From Prochlorococcus sp. AG-409-L14 (GTDB lineage: Bacteria > Cyanobacteriota > Cyanobacteriia > PCC-6307 > Cyanobiaceae), in contig QCKF01000007.1 of assembly GCA_003215545.1 (NCBI GenBank), positions 1-57,153 on the forward strand: a DNA stretch of 57,153 bases, in the 5' to 3' direction. Positions 18,763 through 30,718 of the stretch are shown piece by piece. The notes beneath the pieces were generated by a model. The model saw only the letters and a list, made by a program, of their open reading frames with translations. It had not been told where the DNA came from and searched no databases. The translations under genes were made by a program, and so were the position numbers. How positions within the stretch are numbered: position 1 is the stretch's first letter; the number at the start of each line of letters is the position of its first letter.

Positions 18763-19818
18763 ATGTCATTAAACAAAAAAAATATAGGAGTTGTTTTTGG
18801 GGGTTGCTCAAAAGAGCATGATGTGTCTATCAATTCAGCAATAACTGTCATAACAGCATTACGAAGGGGACAGAACAAAAATAGATTCATTATATTACCT
18901 ATTTATATCGATCGTGCAGGAAACTGGCATCCCCCAAAGACAGGTGAGAAAGTACTGAAAGAACAAAAACCTTTGGATATTATGCATACGTTTAATATGA
19001 AAAGTTATTTCCACTTAATAGCCCAAATCTGTGAAAATATTGACATCTGGTTCCCTGTACTACATGGACCCAACGGTGAAGATGGAACAATTCAAGGCTT
19101 CTTCAAGCTTATAGATAAACCATTTGTAGGTTCAGGAATACTTGGATCAGCATTAGGCATGGACAAAGTTGCCATGAAAAGCGCATTTGGGGCTGCTGGC
19201 TTACCACAACTGCCTTATATTTCAGCAAAATCATTTGAACTTCAAGAAGAACAGTCTTTTGAAAAGCTTATTTTGCGAATAGAGAATTCATTAAATTATC
19301 CTTTATTTGTAAAGCCAGCAAACCTAGGCTCTTCAGTTGGTATAAGCAAAGTTATTAGTAGGCTTGGGTTAAGAGACGCGCTTATAAAAGCAGCTGAGTT
19401 AGATCAAAAACTTGTAATAGAAGAAGGTGTCACTGCAAGAGAACTTGAATGTGGATTACTGGGAGGTAAAGAAACAAGCTGCTCAGTTGTAGGTGAGGTT
19501 CGTTTCAAAGCAGAATGGTATGACTATGAAACAAAATATACACAAGGGTCATCTGAAACTATTATTCCAGCGGCTATACCCAAAGACGTAACCTCGAAAA
19601 TCCAAGAACTATCATTAAAAGCGTGGGACTCGATTTCAGCCAATGGTCTTGCAAGAGTAGATTTTTTTTACGATCAACTTACTGGAGATCTTTGGATAAA
19701 TGAGATTAATACGTTTCCTGGTTTTACCAATAAAAGTATGTATCCCTTGTTATGGGAGGCCTCTGGTGTCAATATCGAGCAACTAGTAGCCAAGTTAATA
19801 GACATAACTGGAGAATGA
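18763..19818 (+). CDS. ddl: D-alanine--D-alanine ligase
   Basis: ATP-grasp enzyme making the D-Ala-D-Ala end of peptidoglycan. It begins NIGVVFGGCSKEHDVSINSA. The ATP-grasp core shows LHGPNGEDGTIQGFF, MDKVAMKSAFGAAGLP, FVKPANLGSSVGISKV, ARVDFFYD and WINEINTFPGFT with the metal ligands. The 351 residues match the family. It heads a short cell-division/wall group with ftsQ and ftsZ on the same strand. Confidence 0.95.
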   Translation: MSLNKKNIGVVFGGCSKEHDVSINSAITVITALRRGQNKNRFIILPIYIDRAGNWHPPKTGEKVLKEQKPLDIMHTFNMKSYFHLIAQICENIDIWFPVLHGPNGEDGTIQGFFKLIDKPFVGSGILGSALGMDKVAMKSAFGAAGLPQLPYISAKSFELQEEQSFEKLILRIENSLNYPLFVKPANLGSSVGISKVISRLGLRDALIKAAELDQKLVIEEGVTARELECGLLGGKETSCSVVGEVRFKAEWYDYETKYTQGSSETIIPAAIPKDVTSKIQELSLKAWDSISANGLARVDFFYDQLTGDLWINEINTFPGFTNKSMYPLLWEASGVNIEQLVAKLIDITGE

Positions 19819-19862
19819 ATCCAACAACTTTTACTTGAAATTCAAATTTTCTCTCTTCTCTA

Positions 19863-20273
19863 ATGATTCACGGTCTTCTATGGTTCCCCCTTCTTCTATC
19901 CTTCCTTTTGCTAACGGCACTTGGATGGCTAGAAAGGCGTAGACAAAACCTTTATAGAATTTGGGCAGCAGGCTCAGAAATAGCCAAATTAGATAACTCT
20001 GGTGCAGCACGCCTAAAAGAAGGCCTAATTAGTTGGAGTACTTTTGAAGCAGGAAAATTCAAAGATCAAGGTTCCTTCGAAATATCAAAATTAGAACTAG
20101 CAGAACTTATGGCACTTAGCTCAGGTGATGCTCCACTCACAGATGAATCACAAGGTCTTTGCAGAATAAGATTAATTGGATCTGGGAAAGAAATGGATGT
20201 TCCATTTGCTGATGCAGATCGTGCAAGACTTTGGATCAATCAACTTATGGGTAAAGCGCGCTGTGATCTTTAG
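19863..20273 (+). CDS. Small membrane-anchored protein between ddl and ftsQ, unknown function
   Basis: A 136-residue protein with one N-terminal membrane helix (about residues 3-22) ending in WLERRR, which predicts a cytoplasmic C-terminal domain. That domain (GLISWSTFEAGKFKDQGSFEISKLELAELMAL) looks globular. It lies 44 bases after ddl and 11 bases before ftsQ, so a role linked to wall or division is suggested by position only. I do not recognise a family. Confidence 0.72.
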   Translation: MIHGLLWFPLLLSFLLLTALGWLERRRQNLYRIWAAGSEIAKLDNSGAARLKEGLISWSTFEAGKFKDQGSFEISKLELAELMALSSGDAPLTDESQGLCRIRLIGSGKEMDVPFADADRARLWINQLMGKARCDL

Positions 20274-20284
20274 CTCATACATAC

Positions 20285-21076
20285 ATGAATAATATCAATC
20301 AAAAAAGTAAGTTATCTAGAAAAAATCGCAAGCAAGAGATAATCAGAAGAAGGATAAGAAACCTAAAATACTTATGGCAGGTAATAACGTACAATTTAAT
20401 TTCTTTAATATTACTATTTACATTCATAAAACTTGGATGGAGCCCTATAAGCGCTCAACAAATAAAAATAAGAGGTAGTCAAAGTATTAATGGGGAGACC
20501 ATTGTAGAGACATCTGGGATGATCTTTCCAAAACCAATCTTATCAATAAATCCTAAAGAAATGGAGAAAAATCTTCTTAAAGAGCTACCTATAAAATCAA
20601 TATCTATTCAAAGACAACTTATCCCTCCAGGACTTGAGATACAAGTCCTGGAGAGAAAACCTATAACTTATGCAATTAGATCTAGAGGGGAGATTTCAGA
20701 GGAAGGAATGCTTGACGAAGAAGGTAACTGGATGCCCCTAAAAATAGCAAAAAGAATCAAAACTGACAAAATTCAACTATATGTAGAAGGCTGGATGCCT
20801 ACTCACAAAAGTTCCATTGCAATTATTCTTCAAGATCGCAAGAATCTAGGCATTACCTTAAGGAAAATAATATTAAGTCAAAACGGCGATATAAGTCTTA
20901 ATTCTGATGAATTTAGCCTAATTCAACTTGGATCAAATCCAAGAAGTTTAAAAAAACAAATAAAAGCATTACCCTATTTAAGCCGTAGTCTGCCATCTAA
21001 CTTTCGCAACCAGAAAGGTATTATCGTTGACATAAGAGATCCAGAAAAGCCAGAAATCCAAATACCAAAAAAATAA
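20285..21076 (+). CDS. ftsQ: FtsQ-like cell division protein (POTRA domain)
   Basis: A 263-residue bitopic protein: basic cytoplasmic tail (residues 1-31), one membrane helix (about 32-53), then a POTRA-like segment (ISAQQIKIRGSQSINGETIVETSGM) and an FtsQ beta domain (IQRQLIPPGLEIQVLERKPITYAI, EEGMLDEEGNWM). FtsQ links division proteins in the periplasm. Sequence identity to bacterial FtsQ is weak by nature; the ddl-ftsQ-ftsZ order supports the call. Confidence 0.85.
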   Translation: MNNINQKSKLSRKNRKQEIIRRRIRNLKYLWQVITYNLISLILLFTFIKLGWSPISAQQIKIRGSQSINGETIVETSGMIFPKPILSINPKEMEKNLLKELPIKSISIQRQLIPPGLEIQVLERKPITYAIRSRGEISEEGMLDEEGNWMPLKIAKRIKTDKIQLYVEGWMPTHKSSIAIILQDRKNLGITLRKIILSQNGDISLNSDEFSLIQLGSNPRSLKKQIKALPYLSRSLPSNFRNQKGIIVDIRDPEKPEIQIPKK

Positions 21077-21273
21077 ATTCACTTATAAAAGAAAAAGAGA
21101 AGTAAACCTCGCAAAAATCTGTTAAAAATAAACCAAGACAGTTAATTTAACGACTAATATGGAACAGAGTAATTAATAAATTTCTAAAAAAAATAAATAA
21201 TTCTTCGAAAACACTAGCTAATTAGGAAATTTCTAGATATTTATGTATATCAACTAATTCTCATGTAGGTCAA

Positions 21274-21678
21274 ATGACTTCGTCTAGTGAGAAATTTACT
21301 TATTGGTCCTTACTAGGCCTAGCTCCTGGAAGTGATCAGGCAGCCTTAAAAAAGGCATACAGAAGAGAAGCCAAGCGCTGGCATCCAGACTTAAATAGTG
21401 GAAGTTATAAAGCCCACGAACGCTTCCGATGGATAATAAAGGCCTACGAAGTACTAAGTGACCCTAGAAGCAGATTTGAATGGGAAATAGCTGGCAGGCC
21501 AACAATTGAGATCAAAGAGCAAGAAGAGTTCTTGAAAAAAGAAAAAGTCCCTACTGCTAAAGCCCAAAGCAAAATGGCAGCTGATAAAGCTAAAGAACTT
21601 TTTTCACCAGCTGAAAAGTTATTGCTTTTATTGATCTCACTTTTCTGCTTGACCATCTTAAACAGCTTGGGGAATTAA
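21274..21678 (+). CDS. J-domain protein with C-terminal membrane helix
   Basis: An N-terminal J domain spans about residues 9-70 (YWSLLGLAPGSDQAALKKAYRREA, then the HPD tripeptide in RWHPDLN, and AYEVLSDPRSRFEW). It should stimulate an Hsp70 ATPase. A charged linker follows, and a hydrophobic C-terminus (about 113-130) probably anchors it in a membrane. It has no Zn-finger or substrate-binding domain, so it is not DnaJ itself. It sits between ftsQ and ftsZ, preceded by about 200 AT-rich bases with no gene. Confidence 0.88.
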   Translation: MTSSSEKFTYWSLLGLAPGSDQAALKKAYRREAKRWHPDLNSGSYKAHERFRWIIKAYEVLSDPRSRFEWEIAGRPTIEIKEQEEFLKKEKVPTAKAQSKMAADKAKELFSPAEKLLLLLISLFCLTILNSLGN

Positions 21679-21841
21679 TTAAAACCTAGTATTTGCAATG
21701 GCTTTAGGAGCAATAGCCACCCTCAAGGGAAAAGCAAACAGTTTTCGATTGAGAACATTTAAAAAATAAGCTTTTTGAAAATATCAACAGAATCGTCTAC
21801 CGCAGACATAATGCACCAAACCTCCATGCTTAATCCAGCAA

Positions 21842-22966
21842 ATGGCGCTAGGTAGCGGAAACAAATCCGGCTTGATAAAGCTCGAAGAAATTCAACCCAG
21901 TCAATCAGCTCGAATAGAGGTGATTGGAGTTGGTGGTGGTGGCAGCAATGCTGTTAACAGAATGATTCTTAGTGACTTAGAAGGAGTCTCTTATCGAGTC
22001 CTAAATACAGATGCTCAAGCCCTACTTCAATCTGCCTCCCAAAACAGAGTCCAACTTGGGCAAAATTTAACTAGAGGACTTGGAGCTGGAGGTAATCCCA
22101 ATATCGGAGAAAAAGCAGCTGAAGAATCACGTGCAGAATTACAGCAAGCCCTTCAGGGTTCAGATCTTGTTTTCATTGCCGCTGGAATGGGCGGAGGAAC
22201 TGGTACAGGAGCTGCCCCGGTTGTAGCTGAAGTTGCCAAAGAAAGCGGGGCCTTAACAGTTGGAATAGTTACAAAGCCTTTTGGATTCGAAGGAAGAAGA
22301 CGAATGCGACAAGCTGATGAAGGTATTACCAAGCTGGCTGAGAGTGTAGACACTCTGATTGTTATTCCAAATGATCGTCTAAAAGAAGTTATTGCAGGCG
22401 CCCCTCTTCAAGAAGCATTTCGCAGTGCCGATGATGTACTCCGGATGGGGGTCAAAGGTATAAGTGACATTATTACCTGCCCAGGATTAGTAAATGTAGA
22501 TTTTGCAGATGTCCGGTCAGTCATGACCGAAGCAGGAACTGCTTTATTAGGAATAGGCATGGGCTCAGGTCGCTCAAGAGCAGTAGAAGCTGCCCAAGCA
22601 GCAATAAACAGCCCACTGCTTGAAGCTGCTCGTATTGATGGAGCAAAAGGTTGTGTAATGAATATTAGTGGGGGCAGAGATATGACTCTTGAAGATATGA
22701 CTTCAGCCTCAGAAGTGATTTATGAAGTTGTTGACCCAGAAGCAAATATTATTGTTGGTGCGGTGGTTGACGAAAGGCTTGAAGGAGAAGTTCAAGTAAC
22801 AGTTATTGCTACAGGGTTTCAAAGTAATCAGCCTTACCGAAATCAAAAGTCTAGAAACAAAATAAACATGCAATCTCTATACAATCAGACTGAAGTCAAA
22901 GAACCAGGAGCAAGTATTCCAGAGTTTTTACGATTAAGACAAAATCGTAAAGAACTAGATAGTTGA
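21842..22966 (+). CDS. ftsZ: Cell division GTPase FtsZ
   Basis: Tubulin-like GTPase forming the division ring. It shows the GTP-binding [18 protein letters not shown], the tubulin signature [18 protein letters not shown], the T7 loop [11 protein letters not shown], and a C-terminal conserved tail [11 protein letters not shown] that docks membrane tethers. The 374 residues match cyanobacterial copies, with a short variable linker before the tail. Confidence 0.97.
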   Translation: MALGSGNKSGLIKLEEIQPSQSARIEVIGVGGGGSNAVNRMILSDLEGVSYRVLNTDAQALLQSASQNRVQLGQNLTRGLGAGGNPNIGEKAAEESRAELQQALQGSDLVFIAAGMGGGTGTGAAPVVAEVAKESGALTVGIVTKPFGFEGRRRMRQADEGITKLAESVDTLIVIPNDRLKEVIAGAPLQEAFRSADDVLRMGVKGISDIITCPGLVNVDFADVRSVMTEAGTALLGIGMGSGRSRAVEAAQAAINSPLLEAARIDGAKGCVMNISGGRDMTLEDMTSASEVIYEVVDPEANIIVGAVVDERLEGEVQVTVIATGFQSNQPYRNQKSRNKINMQSLYNQTEVKEPGASIPEFLRLRQNRKELDS

Positions 22967-22980
22967 CCACCTGCAAGTAA

Positions 22981-23078
22981 GGTGACCCGGAATCCACGCC
23001 TGCATTGAGCATCCCTTTTGGCTGCTACCTTCCGGTCCTGACCAGATTTGGGCGTCAAGGCCGCGTGGGTCCGAGTCA
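22981..23078 (-). ncRNA. ffs: Signal recognition particle RNA (small bacterial type)
   Basis: The minus strand contains the SRP core with GGTCAGG, ACCGGAAGGTAGCAGCC and the closing CCAAAAGGGATG, i.e. the GGAA tetraloop and the asymmetric loop bound by Ffh. The flanks (CGGACCCACGC near the 5' end; GCGTGGATTCCGGGTC at the 3' end) pair to close the long hairpin. Ends are approximate. It occupies the ftsZ-panB gap, on the opposite strand to both. Confidence 0.88.
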
Positions 23079-23120
23079 ATTAAATTCTAACAATTACACC
23101 CGAGTGGCCAGGAGAGAGAT

Positions 23121-23936
23121 ATGCTCCCCGCCGAACTAATTCATTTCAAAGAAAAAGGTCAAGCAATAACAATTCTTACTGCTTGGGACAGCATTTCCTC
23201 GTCAATTGTTGAGGCAGCAGGAGCAGATGTGGTTCTTGTTGGTGACTCCTTATCGATGGTTGCTCTAGGCCATGCAACAACACTTCCAGTGACATTGGAT
23301 CAAATGCTTCATCATGCCCAAGCAGTAGGTAGAGGGTTTACCCGTCCTCCCAAAGAACAACCTCTTCTAGTTTGTGACCTTCCGTTTCTTAGCTATCAGT
23401 GTGGAGAAGATAAAGCCGTGGAAGCAGCAGGAAAACTTTTAAAAAATTCTTCTACAGCTGCTGTAAAACTAGAAGGGGCAGAACCTGAAGTAATCAACGT
23501 TATTCAACGATTAATCAGAATGGGAATACCTGTAATGGGTCATTTAGGCCTAACACCACAATCTGTTCACAATCTTGGATATCGTCGCCAAGCTGAAAAT
23601 ATCAAAGACCAAAAGAAAGTATTGGAACAAGCAATAAAATTAGAAGAATCTGGCTGCTTCGCAATCGTTCTTGAACATGTTCCCGAAGAATTATCTATTC
23701 GAGTTAGGAATGGTCTGAAAATCCCAATAATTGGCATTGGTGCTGGTATTTGTGATGGTCAGGTTCGAGTAACCGCAGATCTAATCGGTCTTACAGAAAA
23801 ACAACCGCCATTTAGTCCAGCATTAATACCAGGGCGAGAACTTTGTATCAAAGCTCTAAAGGACTGGATAGAGAAACAGCATCATGAGGCAAAGACTCCC
23901 ACCAAAGAATTACCTCAACAAATACGCGATTACTAA
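23121..23936 (+). CDS. panB: 3-methyl-2-oxobutanoate hydroxymethyltransferase
   Basis: First step of pantothenate synthesis, making ketopantoate from ketoisovalerate and methylene-THF. It shows [30 protein letters not shown] (metal Asp), [34 protein letters not shown] and [10 protein letters not shown], then IGIGAG. The 271 residues match the family. Its last 89 bases overlap the 3' end of the convergent hemW gene. Confidence 0.95.
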   Translation: MLPAELIHFKEKGQAITILTAWDSISSSIVEAAGADVVLVGDSLSMVALGHATTLPVTLDQMLHHAQAVGRGFTRPPKEQPLLVCDLPFLSYQCGEDKAVEAAGKLLKNSSTAAVKLEGAEPEVINVIQRLIRMGIPVMGHLGLTPQSVHNLGYRRQAENIKDQKKVLEQAIKLEESGCFAIVLEHVPEELSIRVRNGLKIPIIGIGAGICDGQVRVTADLIGLTEKQPPFSPALIPGRELCIKALKDWIEKQHHEAKTPTKELPQQIRDY

Positions 23937-25110
23937 TTTCCATTCCACAAGGATCTGTGAGAGCAACTCGCTTCCCGTAATGTTTTAAAAATCCATTTTC
24001 CCAAAAATCCTTCATCCTTTCATTTAAGGCATTCAAATACTTATCAGACTGCTCTTGATTCCAACCCCAAAGTTTTACCAACAATTCCAAGTCAATCCCT
24101 TCCCTTCTTCGCAGACCAACAATCAATTGTTCATCCAAGTCCATAGGTTTTGCGTTAGTAACTAACAAAGATTCTTCAATCCCATTACGCTCTTGTTCCT
24201 CTAACCAAGACTGATATCCCTCTCGAGTCCTAGGACGAGAAAATCTCTGTCCCCATGGAGAACTAGTTGCACCTTGCCCAAAGCCCCACCAGCCAGAACC
24301 ACTCCAATAAACCCTGTTATGACGAGAAGCATGCCCTGGTAAAGCATAATTTGAAATCTCATAGCGCCCATATCCCGCTTTATTTAGAATTGCACTTGTA
24401 AAGTTACTTATTTCAAAAGCCGAGTCCTCATTAAGCAAGACAAGTTCACCACGACGTTCTCTCCAGGCAAAAACTGTTCCAGCTTCAACTGAAATATCGT
24501 ATATAGAAATATGAGGGATTGAAAACTCTAAAGCCATCGCCAATTCCTTTTCCCACGCAGAAATATTCTTACTAGGAAGGTTTTGAATTAGATCAAGACT
24601 CCAACTTAGTAATGCTCGTTCTTTAAAGGCCTCATCAAGTAGTTTGCAAGCCTCAATTAAATCAAAGCTCCTATGCCGCCTGCCTAATTCTTCTAAAGTC
24701 TCATCCTGAAAACTCTGACCACCTAGACTTACCCTGTTTATCCCGGCATTTAGATACAACTCAAGATCTCCTTTATCAAAACTAGCAGGATCTATTTCCA
24801 TAGTTATTTCAGAACCAAACTGAAATCCAAACTTCTTTCTAAGGTGGTCAAGCAAATGACTAACCTGCGCGGGCGTTAATAACGAAGGTGTTCCTCCCCC
24901 TATATATATGGTTGATAAAGGAGTAACTTGCTCAATAAGCTCAATTTCTCTATGGAGGAGCTCTAAATAAGAATTGATCGAAGAGCTTCCTGGACGACCA
25001 TTGTCCCCACTTGCCTTGTCTCCCAAAGGCACAACTGCAAAATCACAATAGAAACAACGACGATGGCAAAAAGGTATATGCAAATATGCACTTCTTGGTG
25101 GGGTTATCAC
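23848..25110 (-). CDS. hemW: HemW-like radical SAM heme chaperone
   Basis: Radical SAM protein related to oxygen-independent coproporphyrinogen oxidase but of the HemW type. The cluster motif [14 protein letters not shown] is close to the N-terminus, followed by [29 protein letters not shown] and a SWSLDLI segment. HemW proteins are thought to deliver heme rather than oxidise coproporphyrinogen. The start is GTG at 25110. The C-terminal 29 residues overlap panB. Confidence 0.88.
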   Translation of the reverse strand: MITPPRSAYLHIPFCHRRCFYCDFAVVPLGDKASGDNGRPGSSSINSYLELLHREIELIEQVTPLSTIYIGGGTPSLLTPAQVSHLLDHLRKKFGFQFGSEITMEIDPASFDKGDLELYLNAGINRVSLGGQSFQDETLEELGRRHRSFDLIEACKLLDEAFKERALLSWSLDLIQNLPSKNISAWEKELAMALEFSIPHISIYDISVEAGTVFAWRERRGELVLLNEDSAFEISNFTSAILNKAGYGRYEISNYALPGHASRHNRVYWSGSGWWGFGQGATSSPWGQRFSRPRTREGYQSWLEEQERNGIEESLLVTNAKPMDLDEQLIVGLRRREGIDLELLVKLWGWNQEQSDKYLNALNERMKDFWENGFLKHYGKRVALTDPCGMEISNRVFVEVILWWESLPHDAVSLSSPLEL

Positions 25111-25222
25111 ATCAATACCTCTTATAGATCAATGCTAAAAAATAAATACATCTTCCCAAATCATCTAGAGCACCATCAAGTATGCAAGATGAGAAACAAA
25201 CTTAGAAGGGAAATCTAAGTTA

Positions 25223-26341
25223 ATGATTAGCCCCTTGATCCTACTGCTATTTCTCATCTCGGGAGCTGCTACTGGGTGGCTAGGCTTTGATTTATTACCT
25301 GAATGGCTGTTAGAGAAGACTGCAGAAATAGAAAACCGCAGATTCTTTATAACAGGACTAAGTGGCTTGATTGGACTAATAGCAGGATTTGCATTCCAAG
25401 AAATAAGAAAAAAATTACTAGAAAATTTTCGTAATGTTCCTTCAGATCTTTTAATTAGCCGTGCAGTTGGACTAATACTAGGCCTATTAGCTGCCAATCT
25501 CGTTCTAGCACCAATTCTGCTTATACCCCTACCTTGGGAAGCAGGATTAATAAAACCAATGATTGCAATTTTAAGCAATATTTTCTTTGGATTAATTGGC
25601 TATAACCTTGCAGAAGTTCATGGAAGAAATCTATTAAGGCTTTTTAATCCAAATAGTGCTGAAGCACTTTTAATCTCAGAAGGGATTCTAACTCCAGCTA
25701 GTGCAAAAATTCTTGATACCAGTGTAATTATCGATGGACGAATAAATGGTCTAATATCTTCAGGCCTATTAGAAGGACAAATAATAGTTGCCCAAACAGT
25801 TATAAATGAGCTACAACAACTAGCTGATTCAAGCAACAATGAGAAAAGAGCAAAAGGCAGGCGAGGCCTCAAACTTTTAAGAGAGTTAAGAGAAACTTAT
25901 GGAAGAAGACTAGTTCTAAATAGCACAAAATATGATGGTCCTGGCACAGACGACAGACTTCTAAGTTTGACATCTGATACTGGAGGGACTTTAATAACTA
26001 CTGATTTTAATCTTTCACAAATTGCGCGTGTTCAAGAACTAAAAGTCCTGAACTTAAGTGAACTATTAATAGCCCTACAACCCGATGTTCAACCTGGTCA
26101 AAAACTTAATTTAAAAATAGTGCGTGAAGGCAAGGAAGAGAATCAAGGAATAGCTTATCTAGAAGATGGCACAATGGTCGTAATAGAGAATGCTAAGAAT
26201 TCAATTGGCCAAAAGCTTCAAGTTGAAATAACTGGGTCCTTGCAAACACCTTCAGGCAGAATGATTTTTGGCAAACTTGAAAAAGATCCACCTCCTCACA
26301 AATCCAACAAAACCAAAGCAACTCAAAGCAACCCTAGCTAG
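25223..26341 (+). CDS. Membrane-anchored PIN-TRAM domain protein (YacL-like)
   Basis: Four hydrophobic segments (about residues 1-135) precede a PIN nuclease-like domain with ILDTSVIIDGRI, TVINELQQLADS, TDDRLLSL and LITTDFNLSQIA, so the four acidic residues are present. A C-terminal TRAM domain (QKLNLKIVREGKEENQGIAYLEDGTMVVIE) would bind RNA. Residue count is 372. An RNase role is inferred from the family. It is divergent from hemW. Confidence 0.9.
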   Translation: MISPLILLLFLISGAATGWLGFDLLPEWLLEKTAEIENRRFFITGLSGLIGLIAGFAFQEIRKKLLENFRNVPSDLLISRAVGLILGLLAANLVLAPILLIPLPWEAGLIKPMIAILSNIFFGLIGYNLAEVHGRNLLRLFNPNSAEALLISEGILTPASAKILDTSVIIDGRINGLISSGLLEGQIIVAQTVINELQQLADSSNNEKRAKGRRGLKLLRELRETYGRRLVLNSTKYDGPGTDDRLLSLTSDTGGTLITTDFNLSQIARVQELKVLNLSELLIALQPDVQPGQKLNLKIVREGKEENQGIAYLEDGTMVVIENAKNSIGQKLQVEITGSLQTPSGRMIFGKLEKDPPPHKSNKTKATQSNPS

Positions 26342-26364
26342 GCTCCAAATCCTAAAAAGTTTTG

Positions 26365-27042
26365 ATGCATATGACAGTTTCAGCTCCCTACTATGGCGAT
26401 TCGTCTGTAATGCGAACCCCGCCCCCTGATCTTCCTTCTCTACTACTAAAAGAGAGGATCGTTTATCTAGGGCTACCGTTGTTTTCAGATGATGATGCCA
26501 AAAGGCAACTAGGCATGGATGTGACAGAACTTATAATTGCTCAATTGCTTTATTTAGAATTTGACAATGCAGACAAGCCTATTTACTTTTACATAAATTC
26601 AACAGGTACAAGTTGGTATACAGGTGAAGCTGTTGGATTCGAAACAGAAGCCTTTGCGATATGTGACACCCTTAGCTATATCAAACCACCGGTTCACACC
26701 ATTTGCATCGGTCAAGCAATGGGTTCAGCCGCTGTAATCCTATCCGCAGGGTCTAAAGGACAAAGAGCAGCCTTACCTCATGCTTCAATAGTTCTCCATC
26801 AACCTAGAAGTGGGGCCCAAGGGCAAGCAACAGATATACAAATAAGAGCAAAAGAAGTAATACACAATAAAAAAGCTATGCTCGAGATATTATCTAAGAA
26901 CACTGGTAAAAGTGTTCAACAGCTATCCAAAGATTCTGATCGTATGAGTTATCTAAATCCACAAGAGGCTATTGAGTATGGAATAATTGATCGAGTCTTG
27001 AAAAACCAAACTGAGCTAGAAAAACAAATTCCAAATATATAA
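26365..27042 (+). CDS. clpR: ClpR: ClpP-like subunit lacking the catalytic serine
   Basis: A ClpP fold, but the nucleophile position is changed: active ClpP has GLAASMGA whereas here the segment reads IGQAMGSAAVIL, putting Gly in place of Ser. The catalytic-type His is kept in IVLHQPRSGA. In cyanobacteria such inactive ClpR subunits form mixed rings with an active ClpP; the active partner follows 77 bases downstream. The start could be TTG 26362, ATG 26365 or ATG 26371. Confidence 0.92.
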   Translation: MHMTVSAPYYGDSSVMRTPPPDLPSLLLKERIVYLGLPLFSDDDAKRQLGMDVTELIIAQLLYLEFDNADKPIYFYINSTGTSWYTGEAVGFETEAFAICDTLSYIKPPVHTICIGQAMGSAAVILSAGSKGQRAALPHASIVLHQPRSGAQGQATDIQIRAKEVIHNKKAMLEILSKNTGKSVQQLSKDSDRMSYLNPQEAIEYGIIDRVLKNQTELEKQIPNI

Positions 27043-27119
27043 ATATGAAATTCTAATTCCAAGTCTGAATCTTTACTTTCAAATTCAATCCACTTAAAAC
27101 TTTTCTTTCCTCTTTAATC

Positions 27120-27722
27120 ATGCCAATAGGTACTCCGAGCGTCCCTTATCGACTACCAGGAAGTCAACTAGAAAGATGGGTAGATATATACACAAGACTT
27201 GGTGCAGAAAGAATACTTTTCCTAGGTCAAGAGGTTAATGATGGGGTTGCCAATAGCCTTGTAGCTCAAATGCTTTATCTCGACTCAGAAGACAACAGCA
27301 AACCAATATATCTATACATAAATAGTCCTGGGGGGTCTGTAACTGCAGGACTAGCAATCTTCGACACTATCCAATATGTTAAAAGCGAAGTAGTCACAAT
27401 TTGTGTTGGACTTGCAGCATCAATGGGCGCATTCTTACTTAGCTCAGGTACAAAAGGTAAACGCCTAGCCTTGCCTCATAGCCGAATAATGATTCATCAA
27501 CCACTTGGTGGAACCGCTCAAAGACAAGCTAGTGATATAGAGATAGAAGCAAAAGAGATACTACGAATCAAAAAGATGCTTAATCAATCTCTAGCAGATA
27601 TGACTGGACAAACATTTGAAAAAATAGAGAAGGATACAGATCGCGACTATTTCCTAAGTGCATCTGAAGCTAAAGAATATGGACTAATTGACAAAGTGAT
27701 AGCTCATCCTAACGAAGCATAA
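27120..27722 (+). CDS. clpP: ATP-dependent Clp protease proteolytic subunit
   Basis: Serine peptidase subunit of the Clp protease. It has [18 protein letters not shown], the nucleophile in [13 protein letters not shown], the catalytic His in [11 protein letters not shown], and the Asp in [18 protein letters not shown]. The 200 residues match the family. It follows clpR on the same strand, consistent with a two-gene unit for a mixed ClpP/ClpR ring. Confidence 0.96.
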   Translation: MPIGTPSVPYRLPGSQLERWVDIYTRLGAERILFLGQEVNDGVANSLVAQMLYLDSEDNSKPIYLYINSPGGSVTAGLAIFDTIQYVKSEVVTICVGLAASMGAFLLSSGTKGKRLALPHSRIMIHQPLGGTAQRQASDIEIEAKEILRIKKMLNQSLADMTGQTFEKIEKDTDRDYFLSASEAKEYGLIDKVIAHPNEA

Positions 27723-27877
27723 TTTTTAAAATGCTCAAAAACTAATTAAAAATTGCAAAAATATTCATTACTAAAAGGTTCCTATTTGGAATGGGCTTAC
27801 TTTTAACATCCTATTAATAAGCTTCTCGAAACAACTTCCCCCAATAGAACACCTCCATTGCCTAAGCTTTCAATTGA

Positions 27878-29915
<2,038 letters not shown>

Positions 29916-29919
<4 letters not shown>

Positions 29920-30593
29920 TAAGCACCACGATCAGTAGGCCTCAAGAGCACACTAAAAGTACGGAAAATAATTTTTAAATCCAAAAATAAATTACGACCC
30001 CTGACATAAGCCAGGTCTAAACTTACTCTTCTTTCGTAGGCCAAGTTATTACGCCCACTTACCTGCCAAAGGCCTGTCAAACCTGGCCTAACTTTTACAA
30101 TCTCGTCCATAAACTCTCCGTAACGTGAAAGCTCTTTCTCAACAATTGGTCGTGGACCAACAACACTCATATCTCCTCTTAAAACATTTAAAAACTGTGG
30201 CAATTCATCAAGGCTTGATCTCCTAAGGAAATGACCTATTTTTGTTATCCGCGGATCTTTCTTTAGCTTAAAGTCTCTTTCAAACTCCTTTCTCATAGAT
30301 GCAGATTGCGCTAGCACTTGTGGCAAAGAGATATCTGCATCAGCAAGCATTGTACGAAATTTAATACAACCAAAGCGTTTATACCTAAGTCCAATACGTT
30401 CTTGGATATAAAAAATAGGGCCAGCAGAACTAGATTTTACTAATAAAGCTATCAGTAAATAAAGAGGGAAGCCCAGTGTTAATACGCACAAGGAAAATAA
30501 GACATCAAATAATCTTTTAATAAATCGGCCTATGGGACTCTTAAGCGTTAATAATAAGCCTGATTTTTTTTTCAAATTAAACGGGGCTTGCAC
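29916..30593 (-). CDS. Polyprenyl-phosphate sugar-1-phosphate transferase (exopolysaccharide initiation)
   Basis: Bacterial sugar transferase family (WcaJ/WbaP type catalytic domain). It has one N-terminal membrane segment (about 25-50), then [64 protein letters not shown] and LDLAYVRG. Length is 225 residues, so it is the short form without the large N-terminal sensor part. It would load the first sugar onto a lipid carrier. The start is GTG at 30593; the GT4 gene lies upstream on the same strand. Confidence 0.93.
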
Positions 30594-30718
30594 TTTTTAA
30601 AATCCTTTAGGATGTGTTGATTGCGTTTAATGATTATGAAATACTGAACTTCAGCTCTATTTCTGAGGACTTTTACCCCCCAAAATAAAAACGTAGATCA
30701 AAAAACGATCTATGAAGC

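Noticed and set aside
22885-23079. 64-codon minus-strand frame
   Set aside because: It covers the SRP RNA and the ftsZ end; the conserved SRP core explains the sequence.
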